Source of the DNA: Clostridium thermobutyricum
GTDB lineage: Bacteria; Bacillota; Clostridia; Ch29
Assembly: GCA_016841565.1 (NCBI GenBank)
Contig: JAENYX010000006.1
Location: 52,561-92,866, forward strand
Length of the DNA: 40,306 nt
Direction of reading: 5' to 3'
Part shown: piece by piece, positions 15,506 to 22,470 of the stretch
Numbering within the stretch: position 1 is the stretch's first letter
Layout: every line of letters starts with the position of its first letter
The notes under the pieces: model-generated
What the model saw: only the letters and a program-made list of their open reading frames with translations
Told to the model about the DNA's origin: nothing
Database searches by the model: none
Made by a program: the position numbers and the translations under genes

Positions 15506-17056
15506 TTATCTTTCCTTAATTTCTTTGATGGCCATGGGTATGTAATGGGCCAACCCGGATGCAGTCATGCCATACATACCCATTTCTCCCGCCAGTAGAT
15601 CCGCCGCTCTGCCATGGATATATGCCGCTGCGCATGCAGCCTTTACCGGCTCAATACCCTGGGCTATAAAGGATGCTATTATACCCGTCAGTACATCCCC
15701 TGAGCCGCCGGTCGACATTCCGGGATTTCCGCTGGTATTTATATATATATTCCCCTGCGGGTCAGCTATTACACTGTTGGCGCCCTTTAACACGGTAACA
15801 GTGTCCCATTTTTCCGAAAAAGCCCTGGCCGCTGCTATTCTGTCTTTTTGAATTTCACCGATATCACTTCCAACCAGCCTTGCCATCTCTCCGGGATGGG
15901 GAGTAACAATAACCGGTCCTGACTTCTTGTCAAGCAGCTTTAAATCCAGCGCCAGACAATTAAGTGCATCGGCGTCCAGCACCAGTGGAACCTGTGTTTC
16001 GGTGAGTACAAACTCCAGTACCTTTGCCCTGTCGCCGTCAACTCCCATGCCCGGCCCCAGAGCTACAGCATGGGCCCAGCCTAAAATATCCGTCAGTCTG
16101 CTTTGGGTTTGGCTGTCAATTTTTAGGCTGGTTCCCTGACCAAGGGGTACCGACATGGCCTCGGTAAGTCTGTTTTCTATCACATAGTTAAGACCGCCCG
16201 GCAGGGCTGCTTTGACAAGTCCGGCTCCCGATTTCAAGCACCCCATCGAAGCCATCACCACTGCCCCCGTCATACCCTCCGAACCGCCTATGATTACTGC
16301 TCTTCCATAACTGCCTTTGTGGGTATCGGGCTTCCTGTCGGGAATTATTCCGGATACGTATTCTTTGGTCAGCATGCACATAATTGGCTCAATCCCCGAG
16401 ACAATGCCGGTGGGTATTGATATATCGGCTACAATAAGACGTCCGACATATTCTGCCCCCGGATACTGCAGAAGCCCCGACTTGGGATAGCCAAAGGTCA
16501 CAGTCATGGAGGCGTGTATACAGTCTCCACAGATTTGGCCGGTTTGACCGTGGATTCCAGAGGGTATATCAACCGATACAACGGTACAGCTGCTGCTATT
16601 GACCGACTCTATTATATCAAGGTAAATTCCCCCTGCTTCCCCATTCAGTCCTGTGCCAAATATGCCGTCTACAACCACCTGCCCCCATTGCAGCGCTTCT
16701 TCCAATTTCCTCAGGTCTTTCTTTGCCGATACCGTGCTAACCGAAATACCCATCCTTCCCAGTATGCCGGCATTAATCCCGGCATCGCCAACCACTTGTC
16801 TGTATTCACCTATTAGAAACACCTTTATGGACAGGCCATTATTGAACAAGTGCCGGGCGGCCACCATTACATCCCCGCCATTATTCCCCTTGCCCGCCAA
16901 CAAGACCGCATGATTTTTCCTCCCGCCCGGTAGCTTAAGTACCTCCGCGGCCACTCTTCTTCCTGCGTTCTCCATAAGGACTATTCCCGAAATACCATAC
17001 TCTTCGATTGCAATCCTGTCAATTTCTCTCATCTGCTTAGGAGTTACAATCCTCAT
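15506..17056 (-). CDS. nnr: Bifunctional NAD(P)H-hydrate repair enzyme (epimerase plus ADP-dependent dehydratase)
   Basis: 516-residue fusion that repairs hydrated NAD(P)H. The N-terminal YjeF_N epimerase has LLAGKGNNGGDVMVAARHL and VDGIFGTGLNGE. The C-terminal ribokinase-like dehydratase has GGSEGMTGAVVMAS, VTPHPGEMARL and GGSGDVLTGIIASF with the catalytic Asp. The ATG at 17056 has AGGAGG 8 nt upstream and overlaps the end of acpS by 20 bp. Pairing with acpS is common in Firmicutes. All key motifs are intact. Confidence 0.95.
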   Translation of the reverse strand: MRIVTPKQMREIDRIAIEEYGISGIVLMENAGRRVAAEVLKLPGGRKNHAVLLAGKGNNGGDVMVAARHLFNNGLSIKVFLIGEYRQVVGDAGINAGILGRMGISVSTVSAKKDLRKLEEALQWGQVVVDGIFGTGLNGEAGGIYLDIIESVNSSSCTVVSVDIPSGIHGQTGQICGDCIHASMTVTFGYPKSGLLQYPGAEYVGRLIVADISIPTGIVSGIEPIMCMLTKEYVSGIIPDRKPDTHKGSYGRAVIIGGSEGMTGAVVMASMGCLKSGAGLVKAALPGGLNYVIENRLTEAMSVPLGQGTSLKIDSQTQSRLTDILGWAHAVALGPGMGVDGDRAKVLEFVLTETQVPLVLDADALNCLALDLKLLDKKSGPVIVTPHPGEMARLVGSDIGEIQKDRIAAARAFSEKWDTVTVLKGANSVIADPQGNIYINTSGNPGMSTGGSGDVLTGIIASFIAQGIEPVKAACAAAYIHGRAADLLAGEMGMYGMTASGLAHYIPMAIKEIKER

Positions 17057-17435
17057 GTCCCACACCTCCTATGGCTATTGCCTGAGCAATGGCATAATCC
17101 CTGCTATGGGATATTGAAATGAGTATTTCATCTATCCCTTTGCTGCAACATATGTCCTTTGCCCTGCCCCGCAGCTCGACTGTCGGTTTTCCCTTCAGAT
17201 CCCTGAGCACGGCTATTTCCTTCCAGTTAAAAAAACTGAGCCCCGTTCCCATGGCCTTTGCAACGGCTTCTTTGGCTGCAAATCCGCCGGCTATTGAGGA
17301 TATATTCATATTTCGATGACGGTAATAGTCGGCTTCCCGGGGGTCAAAGAACCTGTCCACAAAGCTCCTGTGCCTGTCTACCGCCCGCCTAACCCTGTCA
17401 ATCTCAATAATATCCACCCCTGTTCCAACTATCAA
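17037..17435 (-). CDS. acpS: Holo-[acyl-carrier-protein] synthase
   Basis: 132-residue phosphopantetheinyl transferase that activates the fatty-acid acyl carrier protein. GTGVDIIEIDRV contains the Mg-binding Asp8 and GGFAAKEAVAKAMGTG the catalytic Glu56; SISHSRDYAIAQAIA is the C-terminal signature. The start is TTG at 17435, preceded by GGGGAGAGGGTGG. It is the first gene of the acpS-nnr-lipoprotein-alr group, with a possible extended -10 upstream and a terminator separating it from the coiled-coil gene. Confidence 0.95.
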   Translation of the reverse strand: MIVGTGVDIIEIDRVRRAVDRHRSFVDRFFDPREADYYRHRNMNISSIAGGFAAKEAVAKAMGTGLSFFNWKEIAVLRDLKGKPTVELRGRAKDICCSKGIDEILISISHSRDYAIAQAIAIGGVGHEDCNS

Positions 17436-17470
17436 AATACCACCCTCTCCCCTTTCTTTGTATATTGTTT

Positions 17471-17479
17471 TCTATAGCA
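17471..17479 (-). promoter_or_regulatory. Possible extended -10 promoter for acpS
   Basis: The minus strand reads TGC followed by TATAGA, 36 nt before the acpS start. It fits TGnTATAAT in all but one base of the -10, but there is no good -35 element. Confidence 0.35.
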
Positions 17480-17502
17480 AACATATAATTCCTTTGACGG
17501 CA

Positions 17503-17558
17503 CAAAAAAACAAAAGAAGCAAAGCATCTTTCCCCTTGCTTCTTTCCCTTTGCTTCTT
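17503..17558 (-). terminator. Intrinsic terminator after the coiled-coil gene
   Basis: AGAAGCAAAG (17515-17524) pairs perfectly with CTTTGCTTCT (17548-17557) around a 23-nt loop. On the minus strand it is followed by TTTGTTTTTTT. It starts at the stop codon of the upstream gene. Confidence 0.75.
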
Positions 17559-18158
17559 CTACTCCAGATAATCTCTGTCCAGCTTATCCGCTTCGTCTCT
17601 TCCTATAAATGCATGAATTAACCGGTACAGACTGCTCTTTTCCTCCTCAAGGCTGTGTTTTCTGTCAATCATACCGTTGAGTTTAGCTTTCAGTGCGTCC
17701 ATGTCTTCTGCCAAAGCCTCCAATGTCTTCTCCTGTTTCCTGATATCCCTATAAGCAATCTTAACCGTTTCCTTTAGAAGTGCAAAGTTAGCATTGACGA
17801 TTTCTTCCTTCAATTGCTGTTTTCTAATTTCCAACTGTTCCAGCCGCCTGCTCAGTACCTCTATTTTACTTTTTTCCTCATCCATTTTGGCGACTGCCCT
17901 TTCATCTTCCTCATTACATGCTTTTGGAGACAGTAGAATCACCATATTAAGGCTTTTCTTTTTCTGTTCTTTCATGGTCTGTATGCTTTGGACAATTTCC
18001 TTTTCTGCAGACAACAGCTTAACCAGCCTGTTATATTTACTCTTTACCGAAATACTGCTGCAGGTTCTATAAAAGCCCAGCCACAGCCGGTCTTCCGGCA
18101 GAACAGGTATTTCCTTCTTATCGATTAGCTCAGGGTCAAGCTCAAACCGTAAATACAT
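17559..18158 (-). CDS. Coiled-coil protein of unknown function
   Basis: 199 residues, no signal peptide or membrane helix. The first 60 residues are globular (MYLRFELDPELIDKKEIPVL, LWLGFYRTCSSISVKSKYN). From about 85 to 180 it is strongly heptad-like and charged (EEKSKIEVLSRRLEQLEIRK and similar), with VKIAYRDIRKQEKTLEAL in the middle. I recognise no family. The ATG at 18158 has only a weak site (AAGGG). The gene ends in a good terminator and is therefore a single unit between acpS and the divergent HypA-like gene. Codon use resembles its neighbours. Confidence 0.7.
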   Translation of the reverse strand: MYLRFELDPELIDKKEIPVLPEDRLWLGFYRTCSSISVKSKYNRLVKLLSAEKEIVQSIQTMKEQKKKSLNMVILLSPKACNEEDERAVAKMDEEKSKIEVLSRRLEQLEIRKQQLKEEIVNANFALLKETVKIAYRDIRKQEKTLEALAEDMDALKAKLNGMIDRKHSLEEEKSSLYRLIHAFIGRDEADKLDRDYLE

Positions 18159-18532
18159 AAAACCACGCCCTTAAATTTCTTGTCTCATATAATATTTCGG
18201 CATTTTACCATTCAATTATTATATACAACGCATTAATAATATTACATTCCTCTACCTGTCATTTAAGGGGGAGGAGCCCGAAGAATCTGACTTGAAGGTG
18301 GGCATAAGATCCTTCGCTTGGCTCAGGATGACAAGCGTTACGTTCAGGATGACACGTTAGGAGATGTAAAGTCTTAAGCACGTTATATATAGACAACGGC
18401 TGAATATCTCTGCACCCTGTGACTTACACCTGCTCATTTAGCATACCTGGCCGTGGAAAAACATATTAATATTAAGCAGGCTTACTCTGTTTCATGCTGA
18501 CTATCACTATATAATTTGTTGAGGTGATTGTA
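18159..18532. other. About 370-nt intergenic region with an interspersed repeat
   Basis: Lies between the divergent coiled-coil and HypA-like genes. It holds a hairpin-forming repeat at 18280-18358. A TATAAT sits at about 18510-18515, before the HypA-like gene, with no good -35 (CTGTTT at 17 nt). The rest is AT-rich and unexplained. No open reading frame with a ribosome binding site was found. Confidence 0.6.
18280..18358. repeat. Interspersed-repeat-like element with inverted and direct repeats
   Basis: GAAGAATCT (18280-18288) can pair with AGATCCTTC (18307-18315) with one mismatch. Next come TTCGCTTGGCTCAGGATGAC and a second GTTCAGGATGACACG. The pattern resembles a repeat family I know from many bacterial intergenic regions (core like CTGAGCGAAGCGAAGAATCT), here partly degenerate. 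Only one locus is visible in this window. Confidence 0.6.
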
Positions 18533-18877
18533 TTGAACGCTGAACTGGCTGTACAAAAGCTTCTTGAGTCGGTTAAGGAAGAAGCAGCACGCAACAATTA
18601 TTCAAAGGTGACTGCGGTACATGTAAAACTGGGGTCTTGGGAAACCGTAAGCACACAAGCCCTGGTAAAAACTTTTGACAGGATGAAGGACAGCCATTTG
18701 CTAAGCCAGGCCAGCCTTGTTATTGATAAAAGAAAAACGCTGGCCAAGTGCAGATACTGCGGCAACCTTTTCGAAGTGATATATCTTAAAAGCCGTTGTA
18801 AACTATGCGGCAGTAATTATATGGAGTTTGTAGGTGACCGTGGCATCAGCCTTGAATGGATTGATGGTGTGGAATAG
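18533..18877 (+). CDS. HypA-like zinc-ribbon protein lacking the N-terminal nickel site
   Basis: 114-residue protein with the HypA/HybF fold. The N-terminal half fits (AELAVQKLLESVKEEA, then TAVHVKLGSWETVSTQALV) and the zinc ribbon CRYC...CKLC is intact. True HypA begins Met-His-Glu, the His and N-terminus binding nickel for hydrogenase maturation; here the start reads Met-Asn-Ala-Glu. I chose TTG at 18533 because GAGGTG lies 6 nt upstream; the alternative GTG at 18524 is within that site and also gives no His2. No hyp or hydrogenase genes are adjacent. It could be a diverged HypA or a repurposed zinc-ribbon protein. Confidence 0.8.
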   Translation: MNAELAVQKLLESVKEEAARNNYSKVTAVHVKLGSWETVSTQALVKTFDRMKDSHLLSQASLVIDKRKTLAKCRYCGNLFEVIYLKSRCKLCGSNYMEFVGDRGISLEWIDGVE

Positions 18878-18907
18878 GCCCGAATGCTTATAAGGCCTTT
18901 ATTTTTT
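18876..18907 (+). terminator. Terminator after the HypA-like gene
   Basis: AGGCC (18876-18880) and GGCCT (18894-18898) form a short GC stem around a 13-nt loop, followed by TTATTTTTT. It overlaps the stop codon. Confidence 0.6.
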
Positions 18908-18984
18908 AAATGTGGAATAATTATCTTGTGAGTGAGAGAAAATAATACAGGCGTAAGAGTACACTAGAAGAAAGGGGAGTAATT

Positions 18985-19170
18985 ATGGCAAAGCTGAACG
19001 AACTTGAACTACAGAACCTCAGAGAGTTGATAGGAGCTCACCAAACCGAAAGTGCCAAACTAAGAACCTACGCGCAGCAGTGCAATGACCCTCAGGTTAA
19101 GCAGATGCTGGAACAAGGCGCCAACTCGGCAGACGGCACCACCCAAAAACTTATTTCATTCTTAAGATAA
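18985..19170 (+). CDS. Small CotF-like spore coat-associated protein
   Basis: 61 residues, helical, without membrane segment. LNELELQNLRELIGAHQTES and YAQQCNDPQVKQMLEQGA resemble the short partner proteins usually encoded just before CotF-family coat proteins in Clostridia. AAAGGGGAG lies 5 nt before the ATG. It is 12 nt upstream of the larger CotF-like gene and surely co-transcribed. Assignment rests on pattern and context. Confidence 0.7.
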   Translation: MAKLNELELQNLRELIGAHQTESAKLRTYAQQCNDPQVKQMLEQGANSADGTTQKLISFLR

Positions 19171-19182
19171 GGAGGCATGGTT

Positions 19183-19476
19183 ATGCAGGAGAAAGAAATG
19201 GTAAGCGATGTACTGAGCTCGGTAAAGTCAAGCCTGTCTAATTACGGCAGGGTGATAGGCGAATGCGAGGACCAGGAATTGAGACAGACCATACAGCAAA
19301 TCAGGAACCAATGCGAGCATTTCCACTATCAGCTATTCAAAGTTGCAGAACAAAAGAACTACTATAAGCCTGCTCAAAAAGCAAGCGACCACCAGGTTCA
19401 GCAGCTCAAATCGGAGATTACCCAGGGTAACACCGGAAATATGGGTAACACCGGAAATATCTTTAGAAATATGTAG
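19183..19476 (+). CDS. CotF-family spore coat protein
   Basis: 97-residue protein with the Coat F fold: QEKEMVSDVLSSVKSSLSNY, then ELRQTIQQIRNQCEHFHYQL and AEQKNYYKPAQKA. These match clostridial spore coat proteins of this family. The C-terminal tail is a two-copy repeat of Gly-Asn-Thr-Gly-Asn-Met type encoded by an exact 18-bp tandem repeat. I chose ATG 19183 because AAGGAGG is 7 nt upstream; the ATG at 19177 touches that site. Expression during sporulation is expected, but I could not identify a sporulation sigma promoter. Confidence 0.85.
   Translation: MQEKEMVSDVLSSVKSSLSNYGRVIGECEDQELRQTIQQIRNQCEHFHYQLFKVAEQKNYYKPAQKASDHQVQQLKSEITQGNTGNMGNTGNIFRNM
19425..19460 (+). repeat. Two-copy 18-bp tandem repeat in the CotF-like gene
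   Basis: GGGTAACACCGGAAATAT occurs twice in direct contact (19425-19442 and 19443-19460), in frame, encoding six residues each. Confidence 0.9.
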
Positions 19477-19485
19477 GGATTTTCG

Positions 19486-19516
19486 AAGCCCGCCACAAGG
19501 CGGGCTTGCTTCTTGC
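19486..19516 (+). terminator. Strong terminator after the CotF-like genes
   Basis: AAGCCCGCC (19486-19494), a 4-nt ACAA loop and GGCGGGCTT (19499-19507) form a perfect 9-bp hairpin followed by a T-rich stretch (GCTTCTTGCTT). Confidence 0.8.
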
Positions 19517-19555
19517 TTAGTCATTATTCAAAGGGTATTGTGCCAAAACCCCAGG

Positions 19556-20482
19556 CTAGTCTTTAACAGCCTTAACCGCTCGCCGCGGCCGGGAGCCCTG
19601 TGAAACCTGAACCATTATTACGCCCCCCAGAATCACTGCCATGGAAATGATGGTATAAAAAGTAACGGGTTCGCCCAGCACCAAAGCCCCCAGGAAAACC
19701 GCCACCAGTGGGTTTATGTATGCATAGGTCCCTGCCCTGGCCGATGGCCATTTTTTCAGTATGTATATATAACAGCTGTAAGCCAATAATGAACCGAATA
19801 TTATAAGATAGGCCATAGCCGCCATGCTCCTGGCAGTAATCCTTACCCTGGATGCTTCCCCCAACAGTAAACCTATAACTGTCAGGACTATTCCTCCGGT
19901 CAGCATTTGTATGCCAATATGGGTTACTATTGAACCGGCTGCCTTCATCCTTTTTGAATATACAGACCCGGTAGCCCAGGAAAAAGCCGCCAGTAGAACC
20001 AGCATGCTGCCCAGTATATCTATAGATCCTGTGCTTGAAGCCGACATTACAAGTACGCCTACACCTCCGAAACCAATCAAGAGCCCAGCCCAGCCTTTAA
20101 TATCAAGAATGTTTTCCCGGTATATTATCATCTCTATCAATGCCATCATAAGCGGACAGGCAGCAACCAACAGAGAGGTGACCCCTGAATGGACCCACTG
20201 CTCGGCATATGTAATAAGTCCCATGCTGCCACACAGCATAAAAAACCCCACCGTTGCCAGTTTCCTTAAATCAATAAGACTTCCCGGAAACTCAAGCCCC
20301 CTAAGCCGGGCATACAGCAGCATTATTGAACCTGCCACAAGATTCCTAATCCCGGCAAACAATTCCGGTGGGAAATCACTGACACCTATTCGTATTCCTA
20401 GATAGGTAGAGCCCCATACAATACATACGGCAATATATGCCAGAGCTACCTTCAATTCTTCCTTGTCTGTTATGAAACGCAA
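19556..20482 (-). CDS. EamA/DMT-family transporter
   Basis: About 308-residue inner-membrane permease with ten predicted hydrophobic helices in two EamA repeats. VCIVWGSTYLGIRIGV is the repeat-1 signature and ARAGTYAYINPLVAVFLGALVLGEP the repeat-2 signature. Family members export amino acids, metabolites or drugs; the substrate is not evident. Start choice is uncertain: TTG at 20482 has GGAGG 11 nt upstream, whereas a TTG at 20500 abuts the previous stop codon and contains that site. It follows the two-helix protein gene by about 18 nt and is probably co-transcribed. Confidence 0.88.
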   Translation of the reverse strand: MRFITDKEELKVALAYIAVCIVWGSTYLGIRIGVSDFPPELFAGIRNLVAGSIMLLYARLRGLEFPGSLIDLRKLATVGFFMLCGSMGLITYAEQWVHSGVTSLLVAACPLMMALIEMIIYRENILDIKGWAGLLIGFGGVGVLVMSASSTGSIDILGSMLVLLAAFSWATGSVYSKRMKAAGSIVTHIGIQMLTGGIVLTVIGLLLGEASRVRITARSMAAMAYLIIFGSLLAYSCYIYILKKWPSARAGTYAYINPLVAVFLGALVLGEPVTFYTIISMAVILGGVIMVQVSQGSRPRRAVKAVKD

Positions 20483-20500
20483 TCCGACCACTCCCTCCAA

Positions 20501-20716
20501 TTATGCCCGGTTTTTCTCACCAAGCCCGTCAGTTAGAACTGATATTAGTGCAAGCCCTATTGCAAAATAAATCCGTTTATCATTGTTTTGCAGGGGGCAA
20601 GTACCGGCAGGCATTGATGCTTTTGCAGAATAAGTGCTTATTATCACAAATAATCCCAGCAGTACTGATGCTGCCAAACTCAAATTGCTTAAATTGATAT
20701 ACCTCTTTATTTTCAT
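20501..20716 (-). CDS. Small two-helix membrane protein, function unknown
   Basis: 71 residues with a hydrophobic helix at about 10-30 (LSLAASVLLGLFVIISTYSA), a short external loop with one Cys (MPAGTCPLQNNDKRI) and a second helix (YFAIGLALISVL). I do not recognise a family. I chose ATG 20716, with GGAGG about 10 nt upstream; the ATG at 20725 is only 1 nt from that site. It directly precedes the EamA gene, so it may act with it or simply share the transcript. Confidence 0.65.
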   Translation of the reverse strand: MKIKRYINLSNLSLAASVLLGLFVIISTYSAKASMPAGTCPLQNNDKRIYFAIGLALISVLTDGLGEKNRA

Positions 20717-20838
20717 CGGCGGCATCCCTCCCGGAAATAAACTGTATTTGCCTGTTGGCAGAATACATATTTTATGAGAATTTATATAAGCAGATTATAT
20801 AACAAAGTGCAAAAATAATATAGTCTGGAAATTTTAGT

Positions 20839-20865
20839 TAAGTTTATGTCAAAGAGCGACGATAG
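20839..20865 (+). promoter_or_regulatory. Sigma-D (sigma-28)-like promoter candidate
   Basis: TAAG (20839-20842), exactly 15 nt, then GACGATAG (20858-20865). The consensus is TAAA, 15 nt, GCCGATAA, so 3 of 4 and 6 of 8 positions match at exact spacing. It lies 41 nt before the calcium-loop gene and would place it with motility or chemotaxis genes. Confidence 0.45.
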
Positions 20866-20906
20866 TAACTATAAGAAACCAATTCGGACGAAGGGAGGGC
20901 AGCCCT

Positions 20907-22004
20907 ATGAAAATTGCAAGCTCGGATATAAGCATGGACATGAAACATAACCGGGTCAAGACAGAAACCACGCATGAAAGGATAAACCTATGGGCAGGCA
21001 GCTCCGGGTCAACCTCCGGAAACAATAATCTGGCTGCAGGTCAGCTTTTGGGGATAATGGAGGATATAGTTGAACTATCAGAGCAAGGAATGAAAAGATT
21101 GCTGGCCGACGCCACAGGCATCCATAATTCAGTTTGCTCCGAAACCGAAAGTATTTCTATAGACCAGAAGGACAAACAAAAAATTTTATTGTTGCAAAAA
21201 TTTATAGAAGCTCTGACCGGAAAAAAATTTAAGTTTTATATTTTGGAAGACTTAAGACACTTAAAGCATAATTCAAAAAAGATGGTTAACGGTATATCCT
21301 CCAATTCCGGTGTCCGAACCCGCAACACTCTCGGCTGGGGCCTGGAATACCACTTTGAAGAAGCAAAATACGAAAAGGAAAGTCTTGCCTTTGCTTCAAG
21401 CGGAGTAATAAATACAAGTGATGGAAGAACCATAAACTTCAATGTGGAACTGAATATGAGCAGAGAATTTGCTTCAAAAACCAGCCTGAGCATCAGAGCC
21501 GGTGATGCGGTTAATATGGCCGATCCGCTTGTTATAAACTTAGACGACAGTATTCCCGGTTTAAGCAGTACAACATTCCAATTTGACCTTGATTTGGACG
21601 GGAATGAAGATGAAATACACTTTGCCGGTCCCGGGAGCGGCTTCCTTGCCCTTGACCTCAACCAAGACGGGAGAATAAACGATGGAAGCGAATTATTCGG
21701 TCCTGCATCAGGAAACGGATTCCTTGAATTGGCTCAATACGACAGTGACAATAACAATTGGATTGATGAAAACGATCCCATTTTCAGCAGGCTTAGAATA
21801 TGGACCAGAGATGAAAGCGGGAATGATAAGCTGTTGGCCATTGGGGCACAGGGTATAGGTGCCATTTATCTGGGAAATATCCCGACTCCTTTTCAATTTA
21901 AAGACGGTACCAACCAATTGCAGGGCCAACTGGCCAGATCGGGAATTTTTTTGGCCGAAAACGGAGAAGCGGGAACAATCCATCATATAGACCTTGCATT
22001 ATAA
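20907..22004 (+). CDS. Calcium-loop (EF-hand-like) protein of unknown function
   Basis: 365 residues without signal peptide or membrane helix. The first 150 residues are polar and helical (LLGIMEDIVELSEQGMKRLL). From about 205 a conserved block appears that I know from bacterial RTX and VCBS-like proteins: DPLVINLDD, DLDLDGNEDEI (227-237), DLNQDGRINDGSE (250-262), LFGPASGNGF, DSDNNNWIDEND (279-290), then FSRLRIWTRDESG. The DxDxDG loops should bind calcium. The ATG has GGGAGG 8 nt upstream. It is a single-gene unit with a sigma-D-like promoter before it and a terminator after it. Function is unknown; non-classical export or a flagellum-linked role is possible. Confidence 0.8.
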   Translation: MKIASSDISMDMKHNRVKTETTHERINLWAGSSGSTSGNNNLAAGQLLGIMEDIVELSEQGMKRLLADATGIHNSVCSETESISIDQKDKQKILLLQKFIEALTGKKFKFYILEDLRHLKHNSKKMVNGISSNSGVRTRNTLGWGLEYHFEEAKYEKESLAFASSGVINTSDGRTINFNVELNMSREFASKTSLSIRAGDAVNMADPLVINLDDSIPGLSSTTFQFDLDLDGNEDEIHFAGPGSGFLALDLNQDGRINDGSELFGPASGNGFLELAQYDSDNNNWIDENDPIFSRLRIWTRDESGNDKLLAIGAQGIGAIYLGNIPTPFQFKDGTNQLQGQLARSGIFLAENGEAGTIHHIDLAL

Positions 22005-22018
22005 AGACACTATTAATT

Positions 22019-22056
22019 AAAAGGATCCTGGCGGTACATTCGGGATTCTTTTTTGT
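22019..22056 (+). terminator. Terminator after the calcium-loop gene
   Basis: AAAAGGATCC (22019-22028) pairs with GGATTCTTTT (22043-22052) with one G-U wobble; a TTTTTTG tract runs through the 3' arm. Confidence 0.75.
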
Positions 22057-22125
22057 TTGTCACTTCAGGCATCTTCTGCCAAAAATAATCTATACAGGTT
22101 GCAGATTCCTCTCACGGCTCATATA

Positions 22126-22154
22126 TTGACCATAGGATGAAGTCTTTCTTAAAT
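22126..22154 (+). promoter_or_regulatory. Possible sigma-A promoter of feoAB
   Basis: TTGACC (22126-22131), 17 nt, TTAAAT (22149-22154), 42 nt before the feoA start. The -35 is good and the -10 moderate. I could not recognise a Fur or DtxR box. Confidence 0.4.
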
Positions 22155-22196
22155 ATTAGCTTGTCAACAATAATATATACTTCAGGGGGGGTCTTT

Positions 22197-22226
22197 ATGA
22201 AGCAGGGGTTTATGAAGCAGGGGTTA
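22197..22226 (+). repeat. 15-bp tandem duplication of the feoA start region
   Basis: ATGAAGCAGGGGTTT (22197-22211) is followed directly by ATGAAGCAGGGGTTA (22212-22226), 14 of 15 identical. Each copy carries a start codon and the first copy carries the AGGGG before the second. Confidence 0.85.
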
Positions 22227-22457
22227 GTACCCCTGGATATGCTGCCTGTAGGAGGCTTTTGCAGGGTTCGGGGTCTGACCTCAAATGGGAATACCCGAAG
22301 GAGAATGCTTGATTTAGGTCTTATTCCCGATACCATGGTTGAGGCAATCTCCAAAAGCCCGTCAGGGGACCCAACAGCATACCAGTTCAGGGGAGCAGTC
22401 ATTGCCCTTCGTTCTGAGGAGGCGTCCAAGATACTTGTTGAGCCAATCTGTTTCTAA
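22197..22457 (+). CDS. feoA: FeoA-domain protein
   Basis: 86-residue SH3-like FeoA, a small cytoplasmic partner of FeoB in ferrous iron uptake. LDMLPVGGFCRVRGL, then TRRRMLDLGLIPDTMVEAISKSP and YQFRGAVIALRSEEASKI are standard FeoA motifs. The start region is duplicated: a 15-bp unit beginning ATGAAGCAGGGG is repeated, giving in-frame ATGs at 22197 and 22212. The first is preceded by GGGGGGG, the second by AGGGG. It is 13 nt upstream of feoB. Confidence 0.9.
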   Translation: MKQGFMKQGLVPLDMLPVGGFCRVRGLTSNGNTRRRMLDLGLIPDTMVEAISKSPSGDPTAYQFRGAVIALRSEEASKILVEPICF

Positions 22458-22470
22458 GTAAGGGGGATGA

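Noticed and set aside
18159..18523. Riboswitch or small RNA in the intergenic region
   Set aside because: I found no recognisable T-box, SAM, NiCo or other conserved core; the only structure is the interspersed repeat.
22112..22429. 105-codon minus-strand open frame across feoA
   Set aside because: It is the reverse strand of feoA with composition typical of a shadow frame and no initiation signal.
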